A stretch of 64,000 nt of DNA, taken from positions 2,435,001-2,499,000 of the forward strand of contig JAUCEP010000002.1 in the NCBI GenBank assembly GCA_030348875.1, written 5' to 3'. This document shows, in pieces, positions 44,741-54,369 of the stretch. Positions within the stretch are counted from its first letter, which is position 1. The number at the start of each line of letters is the position of its first letter. The translations under genes were made by a program, and so were the position numbers. Below the pieces are notes generated by a model. The model was not told the DNA's origin. It worked only from the letters and a program-made list of their open reading frames with translations, and did not search any database. The stretch is from Ureibacillus composti. Its GTDB lineage: Bacteria; Bacillota; Bacilli; Bacillales_A; Planococcaceae.

Positions 44741-45655
44741 ATGAAAGAAGATTTAACAATAGAATATCTACAAGCAATCGAGGAATATGGGAATATTTCA
44801 CATGCAGCAAATGCGCTTTTTGTATCTCAACCCTATTTAAGTAAATACTTAAAGAACTTAGAAACAAAACTCGGCGTAGAACTCATTAATCGGCAGGTAA
44901 CACCACTGACTCTGACTTATGCGGGTGAGCTTTATATCTCGTATATGAAAGACATTCAGAAAACCTATGAGAAAATGCAACATGAACTAGAATCGATTTC
45001 ACATTTAAAAAAAGGCAGATTAACGATTGGCATTAATCCTATTTTAGCTTCGCATACACTGTATAAATTTCTCCCTGATTTTATGAGCAAGTACCCTGGA
45101 ATACAAATTGAATTAGAGGAAGTAACTGCTAGCGAAATGGAGTCATTAGTACTGCAAAATAAAATTGAAATTTGTATCAATATGCTACCGATTACCAATA
45201 AAGATCTTGTTTATGAAACCCTATATGAAGAAGATTTCTATTTAGTCATTCCACCAAATCATGAATTATTCGATCAAAACAATACAAAACCGATTCATGT
45301 TCCCTTTAACCCATCCCGTTTAAACAATGAGAAATTTATTTTATTAAAACCAGGTCTCGGATTACGACGATTTACAGATCATATTTTTGAAAAGTATAAT
45401 ATTAAACCCCAAATCATACTCGAAACAAACAACATTGAAAATGCATTTAGATTAGCAAAAAACGGTGCCGGCTTAACGATTATTCCTGAAGGTGTTGTCA
45501 CACGAGATCAAATTAAAGTTAACTCGAATCTTTATACATTAGGAAACCCAACTTACAAAAACAAAATCGTTATTAGTTATAAAATAGATAATGTACTTTC
45601 CCCTGCTGCAAAGGCCTTTTTAGATTTCACCAAAGAAAAATTCATGCAGTTTTAA
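44741..45655 (+). CDS. LysR family transcriptional regulator
   Basis: A complete 304-residue regulator. The N-terminal winged helix is clear (EYLQAIEEYGNISHAANALF, VSQPYLSKYLKNLETKLGVE), followed by the periplasmic-binding-like effector domain (KKGRLTIGINPILASHT to the C-terminus). It is divergent from the hydroxybutyrate permease operon, the usual layout for a regulator acting on its neighbour and itself. GGAGA precedes the ATG. The ligand is presumably a hydroxybutyrate-pathway metabolite, by inference. Confidence 0.92.
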   Translation: MKEDLTIEYLQAIEEYGNISHAANALFVSQPYLSKYLKNLETKLGVELINRQVTPLTLTYAGELYISYMKDIQKTYEKMQHELESISHLKKGRLTIGINPILASHTLYKFLPDFMSKYPGIQIELEEVTASEMESLVLQNKIEICINMLPITNKDLVYETLYEEDFYLVIPPNHELFDQNNTKPIHVPFNPSRLNNEKFILLKPGLGLRRFTDHIFEKYNIKPQIILETNNIENAFRLAKNGAGLTIIPEGVVTRDQIKVNSNLYTLGNPTYKNKIVISYKIDNVLSPAAKAFLDFTKEKFMQF

Positions 45656-45680
45656 ATCCATTTATAACAATAAAACACAA

Positions 45681-45731
45681 AAAAGCAGTACCCAATCTCC
45701 AAAATTATTTGGATCAAAGGGTACTGCTTTT
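45681..45731. terminator. Bidirectional terminator
   Basis: A 13-bp stem AAAAGCAGTACCC/GGGTACTGCTTTT with an inner TCCAAA/TTTGGA pair. It separates the LysR gene from the convergent YkvI-like gene. Confidence 0.93.
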
Positions 45732-45771
45732 ATTTACATAATATTTAAGGAATAAAACTTATTTTTGTATA

Positions 45772-46830
45772 TTATTTACTTTTGTCCTGTTTTTTAATTA
45801 TAAAAGGAGCAGCAACGAGAGCAAACATTAAGACAATCCCAAGATAGCCAATTAATGGATAGAAATAACTTACAAGTTGAGTAAATCCAACGTAACTTGC
45901 TAAATATCCAACGATCATCGTAACGATAAAGAACATTTTAAATTTCTTTGTTCCCGACTCTGCAAAACGAGCGGTAAACGAGAAAAACATGCCAATAGCA
46001 GTGTTATAGATCATCCCAAAAATAACTAAAGACATGATCAGCCCTAAAATTGGTGATAAATTACTTACAATTCCGAGCATCGGCATATCTAAATTGCCAA
46101 CTTCTCCGATTTTCGAAAAAATCGCTAAATGACTTAAAATGATCAAAATTCCTAAAACAAAGCCACCTAATAATCCACCTTTTGCTGCAATCTTTGGATT
46201 CTTTTCTGTTCCACCCATCACAATGGACATCGAAGCGCCTACTGCAACATTAAATGAAACATAATTAATACTAGAAACAAACCAGTTTGGTAGAGTTGTA
46301 GGTGTGGCTTGAGCAACTTCGTTTAGTGACGCAAATGACGCATCCATCGTTAGTAAACTATAAATTGAGATTAGTACAACGAAGAAAATAAGAAACGGTG
46401 TAATACCTCCAATAATTGAAACTACACGGTTTACTTTCAATAATCCCGTTAAAATAACGAAGATTGTCATAAGAGTCGATCCAACAAAGAATGGTAATCC
46501 AAACTGTTGATTCAGGTTAGAACCTGCACCTGCAATCATAACGACCCCTACTCCAAATAACGTAAAAATCAAAATATAGTCAATGACTGTCCCTAGGTAC
46601 CGCCCACTTATTCTGTAAATGACATCTTTATGTGAGTTTGTTTGAGTATAACTCCCAAGCCAAACTAGGACCATTCCAATAAATGAAAAAAGTGCAGTTG
46701 ATAGAATTGCTCCGAAAATACCCAAAATTCCAAAACTAGTAAAGTACTGTAAAATTTCTTGTCCAGATGCGAAACCAGCACCTACAATTACCCCAATAAA
46801 GGCGCTTCCGATTCTTAAGATGTTATTCAC
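45772..46830 (-). CDS. YkvI-like membrane transporter
   Basis: A 352-residue integral membrane protein with about ten helices related to the APC/NSS-type YkvI family of Bacillales. The first helix holds IGSAFIGVIVGAGFASGQEI, which matches the glycine-rich substrate loop of amino-acid transporters. Others are WLGSYTQTNSHKDVIYRISGRYLG and VGASMSIVMGG. The start is GTG 46830 with GGAG. The substrate is unknown. It appears monocistronic. Confidence 0.85.
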   Translation of the reverse strand: MNNILRIGSAFIGVIVGAGFASGQEILQYFTSFGILGIFGAILSTALFSFIGMVLVWLGSYTQTNSHKDVIYRISGRYLGTVIDYILIFTLFGVGVVMIAGAGSNLNQQFGLPFFVGSTLMTIFVILTGLLKVNRVVSIIGGITPFLIFFVVLISIYSLLTMDASFASLNEVAQATPTTLPNWFVSSINYVSFNVAVGASMSIVMGGTEKNPKIAAKGGLLGGFVLGILIILSHLAIFSKIGEVGNLDMPMLGIVSNLSPILGLIMSLVIFGMIYNTAIGMFFSFTARFAESGTKKFKMFFIVTMIVGYLASYVGFTQLVSYFYPLIGYLGIVLMFALVAAPFIIKKQDKSK

Positions 46831-47338
46831 TTTAAAGTCTCCTTATTGTTCTATGTACATATTGATAGGTTACAATTATATTTCTAAACTAATCAATTTC
46901 ATAGTCATTTTTTTGCACTTCTCATTATAAAGAAAATTCCGAATAATGAAACTATGAGGATGCTATTTGTTTTTTCATAATTTACAGTTCAAAATATAAT
47001 AACTTCTCACCTAATTATATACTAAGAACATTGGGAATTGTTGAAAAATTCCTGTATTTTTTAATTTTTCCTTGTAAGTTATAGTATTTTTATAGATTAT
47101 AAACACGTTTATTGTATAATAGTGGATTTTTCTAATAAAAAAGAAAAGCAAATTCATCTCTTCATAATTTTGCTCCTCTGCTAATTTACTAAAATTTATT
47201 TTTTATTTGTTTCTTGATTCTGATATTCAGTTTTTTCTGATACTGAGAATTGGAAGAATTCAAGCTATTAGTCCAATTACGAAGCTACCACGATTTAGCC
47301 ATCAATTTATGCCCCACACCTCAATAATTAATGACTTT
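46831..47338. other. Intergenic region, 508 bp
   Basis: Very AT-rich DNA upstream of the YkvI-like gene and downstream of the small membrane protein at 47339. It should contain the YkvI-like promoter on the minus strand. I see no gene, hairpin array or riboswitch I can support. Confidence 0.4.
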
Positions 47339-47668
47339 TCACCAATACACGTAGTTCATTACTTGGTTAACAATATTGACAACACCATTCTCAATGTATG
47401 ATTCTAAAACTACGTGGCCTTTATTATTCAAAAAATAACTATAAGTTTTAGCATCGTCATCAATCTTCACAGAAACCATCCAGTTTTTATCTCCAGCTAA
47501 ATTCGCAATGAATGCTTCTGTCTCGAAATCCGTTGCAGAAAGCCCTTCATTTTCTAATAAATAGTTTTTTACTGCTTTTTCAGTAGAATGCAATTGATAT
47601 TGTACAAAGCCAAAAACAATGGCAATGACGGCTAGCAAACCTAAAAGATATTTGTATATTTCTTTCAA
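47339..47668 (-). CDS. Small membrane-anchored protein (DUF3139-like)
   Basis: About 109 residues. An N-terminal helix (YLLGLLAVIAIVFGFVQYQL) is followed by a compact extracytoplasmic domain (VKNYLLENEGLSATDFETEA, MVSVKIDDDAKTYSYFLNN). The layout resembles DUF3139 proteins of Firmicutes. The TTG at 47668 has GGAG six bases upstream and is preferred to the TTG at 47686. No role is known. Confidence 0.65.
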   Translation of the reverse strand: MKEIYKYLLGLLAVIAIVFGFVQYQLHSTEKAVKNYLLENEGLSATDFETEAFIANLAGDKNWMVSVKIDDDAKTYSYFLNNKGHVVLESYIENGVVNIVNQVMNYVYW

Positions 47669-48115
47669 ACAATCTCCTCTTTTCAAGTAAAATGATTATG
47701 TATATGCTTTTTTATTTCTTAGTAGGTAATAAAATAATAGGCGAAGAATTTCCGTCTAAAGTATAGTGTGGGGGCTTAGAATTAGAAATAAGCGAAGAAA
47801 TACCGATTTACTGCTTTAAATAGGCTAATTTCAAAGATTTGGCTAAGATAAACGGAATAACTTCCCTTATTTCAGTGGAATTTTAAATTTTTTTAAATTT
47901 AAAAGGAATTAAGCCAGTTATTTTTTAAAACGTCTTCTATGATAATTTGTTCCAATAAAGTAAGTGATTTTTACTATTAGCTCTTCAACTTACCATGTAA
48001 AAAATAAAGTACTTAAACCGACTACCTGCTACAGTTCAATGTAATTTTTCTTATGTGAATTTCACCTAAAAAACCTCCCGAAAGAAACAACTAACTTTCG
48101 AGAGGTAATTTTTAA
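47669..48115. other. Intergenic region with degenerate 51-bp repeat
   Basis: Two similar segments (AGGCGAAGAATTTCCG near 47740 and AAGCGAAGAAATACCG near 47791) start 51 bp apart, and a third, weaker one may follow near 47850. No gene. The terminator of the next gene (48073-48106) closes the region. Confidence 0.45.
48073..48106 (-). terminator. Terminator of the YcdB/SLH gene
   Basis: On the minus strand ACCTCTCGAAAG, a 10-nt loop, CTTTCGGGAGGT and TTTTTA, 10 nt after the stop codon. Confidence 0.93.
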
Positions 48116-50347
48116 TTAATATTGATTAAATGGTGTGCCCGTTTCATGAATCGCTTGAGCTAAGCTGAATATTGATACGGCAACATCAGCATAAGTTACT
48201 TCACCTTTTGGATTGAATTGGTTCTTTTGGGCGCTTACTAATTCTAATGCATCTGCTAACGCCACATATCCTCTATATTCATTTTGTATTTTACTTGAGT
48301 CAGCAAAAGATAATTTATAAATATCATGTTCTTTCGCAGCCGTTTCAAGACCTAGTGCTCGAATATACCAAACTGCTAGCTGTTCACGCGTAAGTTTCGC
48401 ATCAGCCTTAAAAGTTTCATCAGCATTAATAATGCCTATTCTAACAGCTCTCTCTACAATCGAATAGTAAGGATGATCCGGACCAATATTTGCATATGTT
48501 TGATTTGCATTTTCTTCTGCAGCACTTGTATCGAACTCATAGAAATAAGACAACGACTTCACTAATAACTTCAGTGCTTCCCCATTTGTCATTGAGCTAT
48601 CTGCATTAAATGAAGCTGCATCTTTAATTTCTAACATGCGGTTTTGAAGCAAATAATTTAATTCAGCTTCAGCAGTCGGATGTGTCAAAACAGGTGTATC
48701 ATTTTTTCTAAATAAACTACTCCATTCACCTGTATTCGCATCTAAATAACTATAAGCCTCTCCGTTATATATTGGTGTATATACTAATTTATAATCGTGA
48801 TCTTTTGGATCATTTCCTTGTTTGATATATTGAAGTTTTAAGCTTAATGCATCAGTTAATTTATTTTTTGCTTCTTCTTTTGAAACAACTTCTTCTGGCG
48901 ATGGCCAGTCCACATTATCACGGTGATTGATATATAGACTATTTACTGAACCATTAGTCCCTACTCCAACATTGATTTGATGCCCTTCTACTAAAATCCC
49001 ATTGACTACTCGAGGGAATGTAAAGTAATAAGTTCCTTGAGATTCAAAGAAAGAAGGTTCATCAATTGGTTTTGCATAATTATTTAAATAAGATGGAACC
49101 CATTCTTTTAAATAATCCAATGCTTTTGCTAATGCTTGTTGTTCAGTGAGTTTTCCTTTATTACCTGTGCTTTCGCCACTCTCTAATAAGATATCTCGCT
49201 TCATATCGTGATAAGAGACTATTTCACCTGTTGCCTTATTAAATTCAATACTAGAACCCATGCCACCATATGCCCAATCGTATGAGTATTGAACACTTAA
49301 TAAGTCTTCGTTACCATAATTTACTTCTTCAACTGATGAAATGGTTAATTTCACTTTATCTGAATCTATTTTCAATAGTTGTTCTGCAGCCTTTTTAGCC
49401 TGTTCTACTGTCATATTGGCTTGTCTTGCTGGCAAAGGTTTTGCCGCTAACTTTTCAATTTCCGCTTCTTTTGGTACTTCTTTTGTAAAATCATTAGCCG
49501 TTTGCCAGTCACCAGAAATTGCATTTACACCATATTTGACATTTGGACTATAAATTAGTGCAATCGATTCATCACCTGTGCGATAATCCGTGATCACTTG
49601 ATATCTTAAGCTGACATCTAAATTATCTTTTATCTTTTGTAATAATTCGTTTTCACTTTTAATTTCTTCTATTTTAACAAAAGTTGCATCTTTCGCATCT
49701 TCAGCATAACGATAGAAGCTAACAACCTCACCATTTCCAAGAATAGTTAGTTGAATTTGTTGGTCAGCTAGTGGAACATTATTTTTCTTTTGTACGAATC
49801 TAAATTCATAGCGTACTGGTTCAGTAATTAATTGATTCGAATAATAGGAATAATCAATAGTATCTTTATCTATTTCATATTCTTTTCCATTCGACAATTT
49901 ATTCAAAAACGAAACAGCGATCTTCTCTGCCTCTTCTTTCGATACTTTTGCAGGGAAAAGTGCATCTGCTGTATTAAGAGGTTCGAAATGGAAAGTTTCA
50001 AGCTCTAAATCATCCCCAACAAATACAATACTTCCATAAAGATCTTTACCTTTTACTGTTTTATGGAAGCTTAAATCATAGCGAATTCGCTCATCATCTG
50101 GATAGTAATGACCATTACTCATATAAAAATCATTACTTGATAAAGAATCAAATTGTTTTGGGAACAGTTCTTTTAACTTTTTAATTAACGTATTTTTCGA
50201 GATTGTTGTCTCCGTCGATGCTACTTCAATTGCAACTCTCTCTGGTTGATTCTCTATAGGCGTTTGTGCATTTGCGACAGAAGATAGTACTCCAAAGGAA
50301 AGGGCTGTTGATGTGACAAGTATTCCTACTTTTCCAAACTTTTTCAA
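48116..50347 (-). CDS. Secreted YcdB/YcdC-domain protein with S-layer homology domains
   Basis: 743 residues. A signal peptide (MKKFGKVGILVTSTALSFGVLSSVANA) is followed by two YcdB/YcdC-like domains, each with paired PepSY-type repeats: KVSKEEAEKIAVSFLNKLSNGKEYE and MTVEQAKKAAEQLLKIDSDK in the first, LTEQQALAKALDYLKEWVPS and VSKEEAKNKLTDALSL in the second. The last 150 residues hold SLH repeats (TNGEALKLLVKSLSYFYEF, YSIVERAVRIGIINADETFK, LTREQLAVWYIRALGL, YADVAVSIFSLAQAI) that bind cell-wall polymer. The start is TTG with GGGAGG. Probably a cell-surface inhibitor or peptidase-interacting protein; the exact role is unknown. Confidence 0.88.
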   Translation of the reverse strand: MKKFGKVGILVTSTALSFGVLSSVANAQTPIENQPERVAIEVASTETTISKNTLIKKLKELFPKQFDSLSSNDFYMSNGHYYPDDERIRYDLSFHKTVKGKDLYGSIVFVGDDLELETFHFEPLNTADALFPAKVSKEEAEKIAVSFLNKLSNGKEYEIDKDTIDYSYYSNQLITEPVRYEFRFVQKKNNVPLADQQIQLTILGNGEVVSFYRYAEDAKDATFVKIEEIKSENELLQKIKDNLDVSLRYQVITDYRTGDESIALIYSPNVKYGVNAISGDWQTANDFTKEVPKEAEIEKLAAKPLPARQANMTVEQAKKAAEQLLKIDSDKVKLTISSVEEVNYGNEDLLSVQYSYDWAYGGMGSSIEFNKATGEIVSYHDMKRDILLESGESTGNKGKLTEQQALAKALDYLKEWVPSYLNNYAKPIDEPSFFESQGTYYFTFPRVVNGILVEGHQINVGVGTNGSVNSLYINHRDNVDWPSPEEVVSKEEAKNKLTDALSLKLQYIKQGNDPKDHDYKLVYTPIYNGEAYSYLDANTGEWSSLFRKNDTPVLTHPTAEAELNYLLQNRMLEIKDAASFNADSSMTNGEALKLLVKSLSYFYEFDTSAAEENANQTYANIGPDHPYYSIVERAVRIGIINADETFKADAKLTREQLAVWYIRALGLETAAKEHDIYKLSFADSSKIQNEYRGYVALADALELVSAQKNQFNPKGEVTYADVAVSIFSLAQAIHETGTPFNQY

Positions 50348-50508
50348 AATTTTTCCTCCCTAATTTACAGATTGTTTATATTCTACCATATTTAACCAAT
50401 ATAAAATATAAGGATTTCTCACTATATACAAATTTTTCTATCTAGTAGGATATAAATGCTATAAATATATAGTTAAAAAACTAAGGTTACAATATAATCA
50501 CAAAAGAC

Positions 50509-50540
50509 AAAAAAACACCTTTCTACTTGTAGAAAGGTGC
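50509..50540 (-). terminator. Terminator of the MBL-fold gene
   Basis: On the minus strand CACCTTTCTAC, short loop, GTAGAAAGGTG and seven T residues. Confidence 0.95.
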
Positions 50541-50577
50541 CAAGCTGTTATAGTTATCAAGTTTCAATTACTAAATA

Positions 50578-51312
50578 TTATTCTAAATTGTATGACTTAA
50601 TAGGCTCTACTATATTAAAACCCATTTTTATTGCTATATCTTTTGGAAATCCCGCATCTAGGTGCATACAATATACTCGATCTCTAATTTTCCACTCTAT
50701 AAGATCATCTAATTTTCTTAACGAAAGATGTGGGTTACCATTATAATCTGCCTTACAAGTATCTTGATAAAACACATCAAATTTTCCATCATGAAGCCAT
50801 TCGAGAATGTGATTCGGGATATCGCTGCAGTCTCCACTATAATAAATTGCCTTATTTTCATAATGTAATATATAACTGTAACAATCTAAATCTTTTACAT
50901 GATTTACTGGTACAGCTTCAAAAGTCATTTCAAAATCTTCATATTGATAGGCATCTTGAGTAGCAAATTCTGTTAATTTATAAGTATTTTCCTCTACACC
51001 CATCATTTTTAGTAGTTCTTTAATTTTCAATTTTTTTGGTGCATAAACATGAACGTTGCTCTCTGCCATTGTTCCCATTGCATAATATCCATAAAAAATG
51101 AGGTCTCCTAATGAGCCGACATGATCTGGATGAGTATGTGTTAACAGAACACAAATTTCCTCTACATCTTTTAATAAATGACTTTGATGAATCTTGCTAA
51201 AAGTACTGCTGCCACAATCAATCAGTAATAGTACACGACCCTTTTTAATAAACGCTGAATTATTCCCTAATTCTGTATTAAAGGCACTACCACAACCGAT
51301 AAAACTTAGCAT
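50578..51312 (-). CDS. MBL-fold metallo-hydrolase
   Basis: A 244-residue metallo-beta-lactamase-fold protein. The metal motif is THTHPDHVG (about residues 58-66), with further ligands His and Asp at VNHVKD, YSGDCSD and CMHLDAGF. It resembles the ribonuclease Z and phosphodiesterase-like branch, with a short N-terminal FIGCGSAFNTELGNNSAF. A single soluble gene with its own terminator. Substrate unknown. Confidence 0.85.
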   Translation of the reverse strand: MLSFIGCGSAFNTELGNNSAFIKKGRVLLLIDCGSSTFSKIHQSHLLKDVEEICVLLTHTHPDHVGSLGDLIFYGYYAMGTMAESNVHVYAPKKLKIKELLKMMGVEENTYKLTEFATQDAYQYEDFEMTFEAVPVNHVKDLDCYSYILHYENKAIYYSGDCSDIPNHILEWLHDGKFDVFYQDTCKADYNGNPHLSLRKLDDLIEWKIRDRVYCMHLDAGFPKDIAIKMGFNIVEPIKSYNLE

Positions 51313-51397
51313 CCTAACCCTCTTTTCTAATATTCTTGAACCAACACTTGATTATTTTGAGAAAAGTCGAAAATTAAATCCGAGAAATACATCTTAT

Positions 51398-51427
51398 AAA
51401 AAAACGACTGCTCTATTGAACAATCGC
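51398..51427 (-). terminator. Terminator of the secreted-protein gene
   Basis: On the minus strand GCGATTGTTC and GAGCAGTCGT pair around a short loop (with G-T pairs), followed by seven T residues. Confidence 0.8.
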
Positions 51428-51437
51428 ACCTTTTTTG

Positions 51438-51890
51438 CTATTTACATTGATTGAGATCCCCTTTTAATATAGCAGGTCCCAATTTTTCACTTTTAGAATT
51501 TGATAAACGAACCTGAACTTCAACATTTTCCATTTCGGCTGTTATTTCATCAAATCTACCTGCCCATGTCGGACCATCCTGTTCTGGAGTAGGATATAAA
51601 ATAAAACGCCAACTAATTTCTTTTGGAATAAAAGCAAAGCCCTCATAACGGTCATAATCTCCATATGTGGTTGGCTCTGGAAGGTGTACGCCAAGAATAC
51701 TGATATTTGTTCGTGCAGAACTTGGAGGACGTAATTGTACTTTATATATGAGTGCAGAACCCTTTGCGTTTGTAAGCTTTTGGTCAATGGGTTCTAAGAC
51801 GATACTGCATGGCATTGTAATTGCACTTGATTGGGAGGGACAAATAACCAACAATATAAGAATAATTAAACCCCAAATGACTTGTTTCAT
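51438..51890 (-). CDS. Uncharacterised exported protein, 150 aa
   Basis: A signal peptide (MKQVIWGLIILILLVICPSQSSA) is followed by a beta-rich domain with two Cys (near residue 28 and near the end), which could form a disulfide: ALIYKVQLRPPSSARTNISI, ISWRFILYPTPEQDGPTW, VEVQVRLSNSKSE. I recognise no family. The ATG has AGAGGTG. A single gene. Confidence 0.65.
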   Translation of the reverse strand: MKQVIWGLIILILLVICPSQSSAITMPCSIVLEPIDQKLTNAKGSALIYKVQLRPPSSARTNISILGVHLPEPTTYGDYDRYEGFAFIPKEISWRFILYPTPEQDGPTWAGRFDEITAEMENVEVQVRLSNSKSEKLGPAILKGDLNQCK

Positions 51891-51974
51891 AAAACACCTC
51901 TTTAGGTTAATTTGTCCCCTTTAATCACAATTTATTGATAAGCCTTTCAGCAATTCAACAAAAAGACTAAAAAC

Positions 51975-52427
51975 TTATTTGTTTGTATGATATTTGGTTT
52001 TCATATTAAATATAAATAGACCGATAATAATTAACAGCACACCCAAAATATCTACCCATTTTAAATTCACTTGGGGCAATATTAAAAATCCTGTTACATC
52101 AAAGATCAGCGAAAAGATTAATTGTGCAATCACACCAATTAAAACGGCTTTGGTCGGTCCTAGTCTTTTCATCGCTTGCATCATACAATAAATAACCCCA
52201 ATTCCCACTAACCCAAAAAACCAATAACTAACTTTCATGTCGCTAAAATCAAAAACATCCATTCCGTCAAGTATTAACCCGAAAATCAGTGATGCAATGC
52301 TACCAGTAATAAGTACAAATGTAGTAGCAATCCACCCTGTTACATACTCATTTAAATGGCGATTAAAGATATTTTGTAAACCAATAAAAGCACCTGCGAC
52401 TACTGCTAAAATGCCACCTAAAATCAA
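51975..52427 (-). CDS. Half-size DMT transporter (DUF606/YdcZ-like), second of a pair
   Basis: A 150-residue protein with five hydrophobic helices, half the size of an EamA transporter. Typical DUF606 features are the N-terminal AVVAGAFIGLQNIFNRHLNE and WIATTFVLITGSIASLIFGL, then GPTKAVLIGVIAQLIFSL. The start is TTG with AGGAG. Such half-transporters act as pairs, and a paralogue lies directly upstream. Substrate unknown. Confidence 0.85.
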   Translation of the reverse strand: MILGGILAVVAGAFIGLQNIFNRHLNEYVTGWIATTFVLITGSIASLIFGLILDGMDVFDFSDMKVSYWFFGLVGIGVIYCMMQAMKRLGPTKAVLIGVIAQLIFSLIFDVTGFLILPQVNLKWVDILGVLLIIIGLFIFNMKTKYHTNK

Positions 52428-52516
52428 TTTTATTTCTCCTCATTAATAGTATTTTTGACTACTTGCCGATTACAATCAACAATCATGGAAAAAAATACCT
52501 TTATATGTAAGTGCTC

Positions 52517-52942
52517 CTATAAACTAATAAATACTACTCCAAGCATCATGAGTGCCAAACCAATCCACTGCATTCCTGCAACAGGTTGTTTCCTTACATC
52601 AAACACCCCTAACGCTTCTATAATTACGACGGTCCCCAATTGAGCAATTAAAGTTAACGAAATTGCTACGGTTGCCCCTACTAATGTGACAGCAATAACA
52701 CTTGAAGCTACCACGATGGCTCCAAACGAACCTCCAAATAAATATATTGGTTTCACCTTTTTAAACCCGTTTACATGATTTTTCTTTGAAAATAAATAAA
52801 TGATCAATGCGCCTGTAGCTCCAACTGCCTGTGTAATCATAGCGGTTGTCCATGTACTCACTCCTGAACCAATCGCTGCATTTGTTACACTTTGGAGTGC
52901 GATAAAAAAACCAGCTAATATAGCCATTAAAATCCCAATCAT
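52517..52942 (-). CDS. Half-size DMT transporter (DUF606/YdcZ-like), first of a pair
   Basis: About 141 residues with five helices. MIGILMAILAGFFIALQSVT and VSTWTTAMITQAVGATGALI match DUF606. The ATG at 52942 follows GAGG at good spacing; a longer frame to 53059 adds a hydrophobic stretch without ribosome binding site. It precedes the second half by 89 bp, so a heterodimer is likely, as seen for other paired small DMT proteins. Confidence 0.82.
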   Translation of the reverse strand: MIGILMAILAGFFIALQSVTNAAIGSGVSTWTTAMITQAVGATGALIIYLFSKKNHVNGFKKVKPIYLFGGSFGAIVVASSVIAVTLVGATVAISLTLIAQLGTVVIIEALGVFDVRKQPVAGMQWIGLALMMLGVVFISL

Positions 52943-53358
52943 CTTAAACCTCATCTCAAGTAAAATTATCCATTTATCCATCTTGCTTAGCATAAATACC
53001 AAAAGGCAAATCACCAAAAAGAGACTATCGACTAACAAATAATAAAACTCGCTTTTCATCTTAGTATCTCGTTTTTATGCTGATTTATTTTATTTTTTAC
53101 ACACAAATGTCTTTTATGTAAGGAAAACGGTCCAATTCTCCCAATAAGTTTCACATAATGAAACTTACTCCTCTTGAAGAAATGTGCTATGTATACAAAC
53201 TTCAAACACAATATTTTAGAAAACATCACTTTTCCCAAAATGCGACAAATCACTTTCTTTACTTCTCTTATACAGATCCCTTAAAACTTATTCTCCCTAA
53301 CCGCCATAAAAAAAGTGCTAAACTCTCTAAGAGCCTAGCACTAACATTTATTGTGAAA
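52943..53358. other. Intergenic region, 416 bp
   Basis: Holds the promoter of the DMT pair and, at 53308-53342, the esterase terminator. The minus-strand frames in it are not supported by ribosome binding sites or known relatives. Confidence 0.4.
53308..53342 (-). terminator. Terminator of the monooxygenase-esterase operon
   Basis: On the minus strand AGTGCTAGGCTCT and AGAGAGTTTAGCACT pair, followed by seven T residues, 17 nt after the esterase stop codon. Confidence 0.9.
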
Positions 53359-54300
53359 TTATCGTTTAACCTCTCTTGCCAATGCTCGCTTTAAAGCATC
53401 TGCCGCTTGATTTACAGCTTTCATCCCTTGATCTAAAGTACCCGGCATCCAGAAGAAGCCATGAATCATACCATTATATCGAGTTTCTTCTACTGACACT
53501 CCAGCTTCTTTAAGACGTTGTGCATAGGCTTCTCCCTCATCACGCAACGGGTCAAATTCTGCGGTAATAACGAGTGCGGGAGGTAAGCCGCTCAAATCCT
53601 CTGCTTTTAGTGGAGAAGCATATGGATTTTCTCCATCTTGAGGATCACGCAAATAATGATCCCAGAACCAAATCATGCTATCTTTTGTTAACAAATAACC
53701 ATCCGCATTGTCTCTATAGGACACTGTTTCATATGAGTGGTTCGTAACAGGATATATTAATAATTGATAAGCTAATTCAATTTCATTTTTATCGCGAGCC
53801 ATTAAAGAAACGACCGCTGCTAGATTACCACCTGCACTGTCACCACCTACCGCAACACGGCTACTGTCAACTAGGATGGATGGACCATTTTCAACTACCC
53901 ATTTCGCAGCAGCGTAAGCATCTTCAGCAGCCGCTGGGAATTTATGCTCTGGCGCTAATCGATAATCAACGGATACGACAACACAATTTGCTCGGTTAGC
54001 TAAAAGCCGACATGGAACGTCAACCGTATCAAGATCCCCAATTACCCAACCACCACCGTGGTAAAAGACGAGTGATGGGAAAGGGCCTTCTCCATTAGGT
54101 GTATATATACGAACTGGGATGTCCCCCCCAGGACCAGGAATTACGCGGTTCTCTACCTTACCAACCTTTTCTGGAATTCCTGCTAGAGCACTAAAATCTG
54201 TTGTTAATCTTGCTTCCTCTGGGCTAAGCGAACTCATTGGTGGTGCACCCGCTGCTTCCATCTGTTCTAATAGAAATTTTGCTTGAGAATCAAGGGCCAT
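53359..54300 (-). CDS. Alpha/beta hydrolase of the hormone-sensitive lipase family
   Basis: A 313-residue carboxylesterase. The oxyanion motif HGGGW (YHGGGWVIGD), the nucleophile elbow GDSAGG, the acid in FDPLRDEGEAYAQRLKEAG and the His in YNGMIHGF are all present, as in the HSL/BHS family. The N-terminal cap helix (MALDSQAKFLLEQMEAAGAP) is typical. It is 69 bp downstream of a Baeyer-Villiger monooxygenase in the same orientation, so it probably hydrolyses the ester or lactone made by that enzyme. Confidence 0.93.
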   Translation of the reverse strand: MALDSQAKFLLEQMEAAGAPPMSSLSPEEARLTTDFSALAGIPEKVGKVENRVIPGPGGDIPVRIYTPNGEGPFPSLVFYHGGGWVIGDLDTVDVPCRLLANRANCVVVSVDYRLAPEHKFPAAAEDAYAAAKWVVENGPSILVDSSRVAVGGDSAGGNLAAVVSLMARDKNEIELAYQLLIYPVTNHSYETVSYRDNADGYLLTKDSMIWFWDHYLRDPQDGENPYASPLKAEDLSGLPPALVITAEFDPLRDEGEAYAQRLKEAGVSVEETRYNGMIHGFFWMPGTLDQGMKAVNQAADALKRALAREVKR

Positions 54301-54369
54301 AATAAAAAAATCCTCCTTAAAAGATTAATAGATTCTATTCAGACTATAAGAAATGATAACGCTTTCAAA

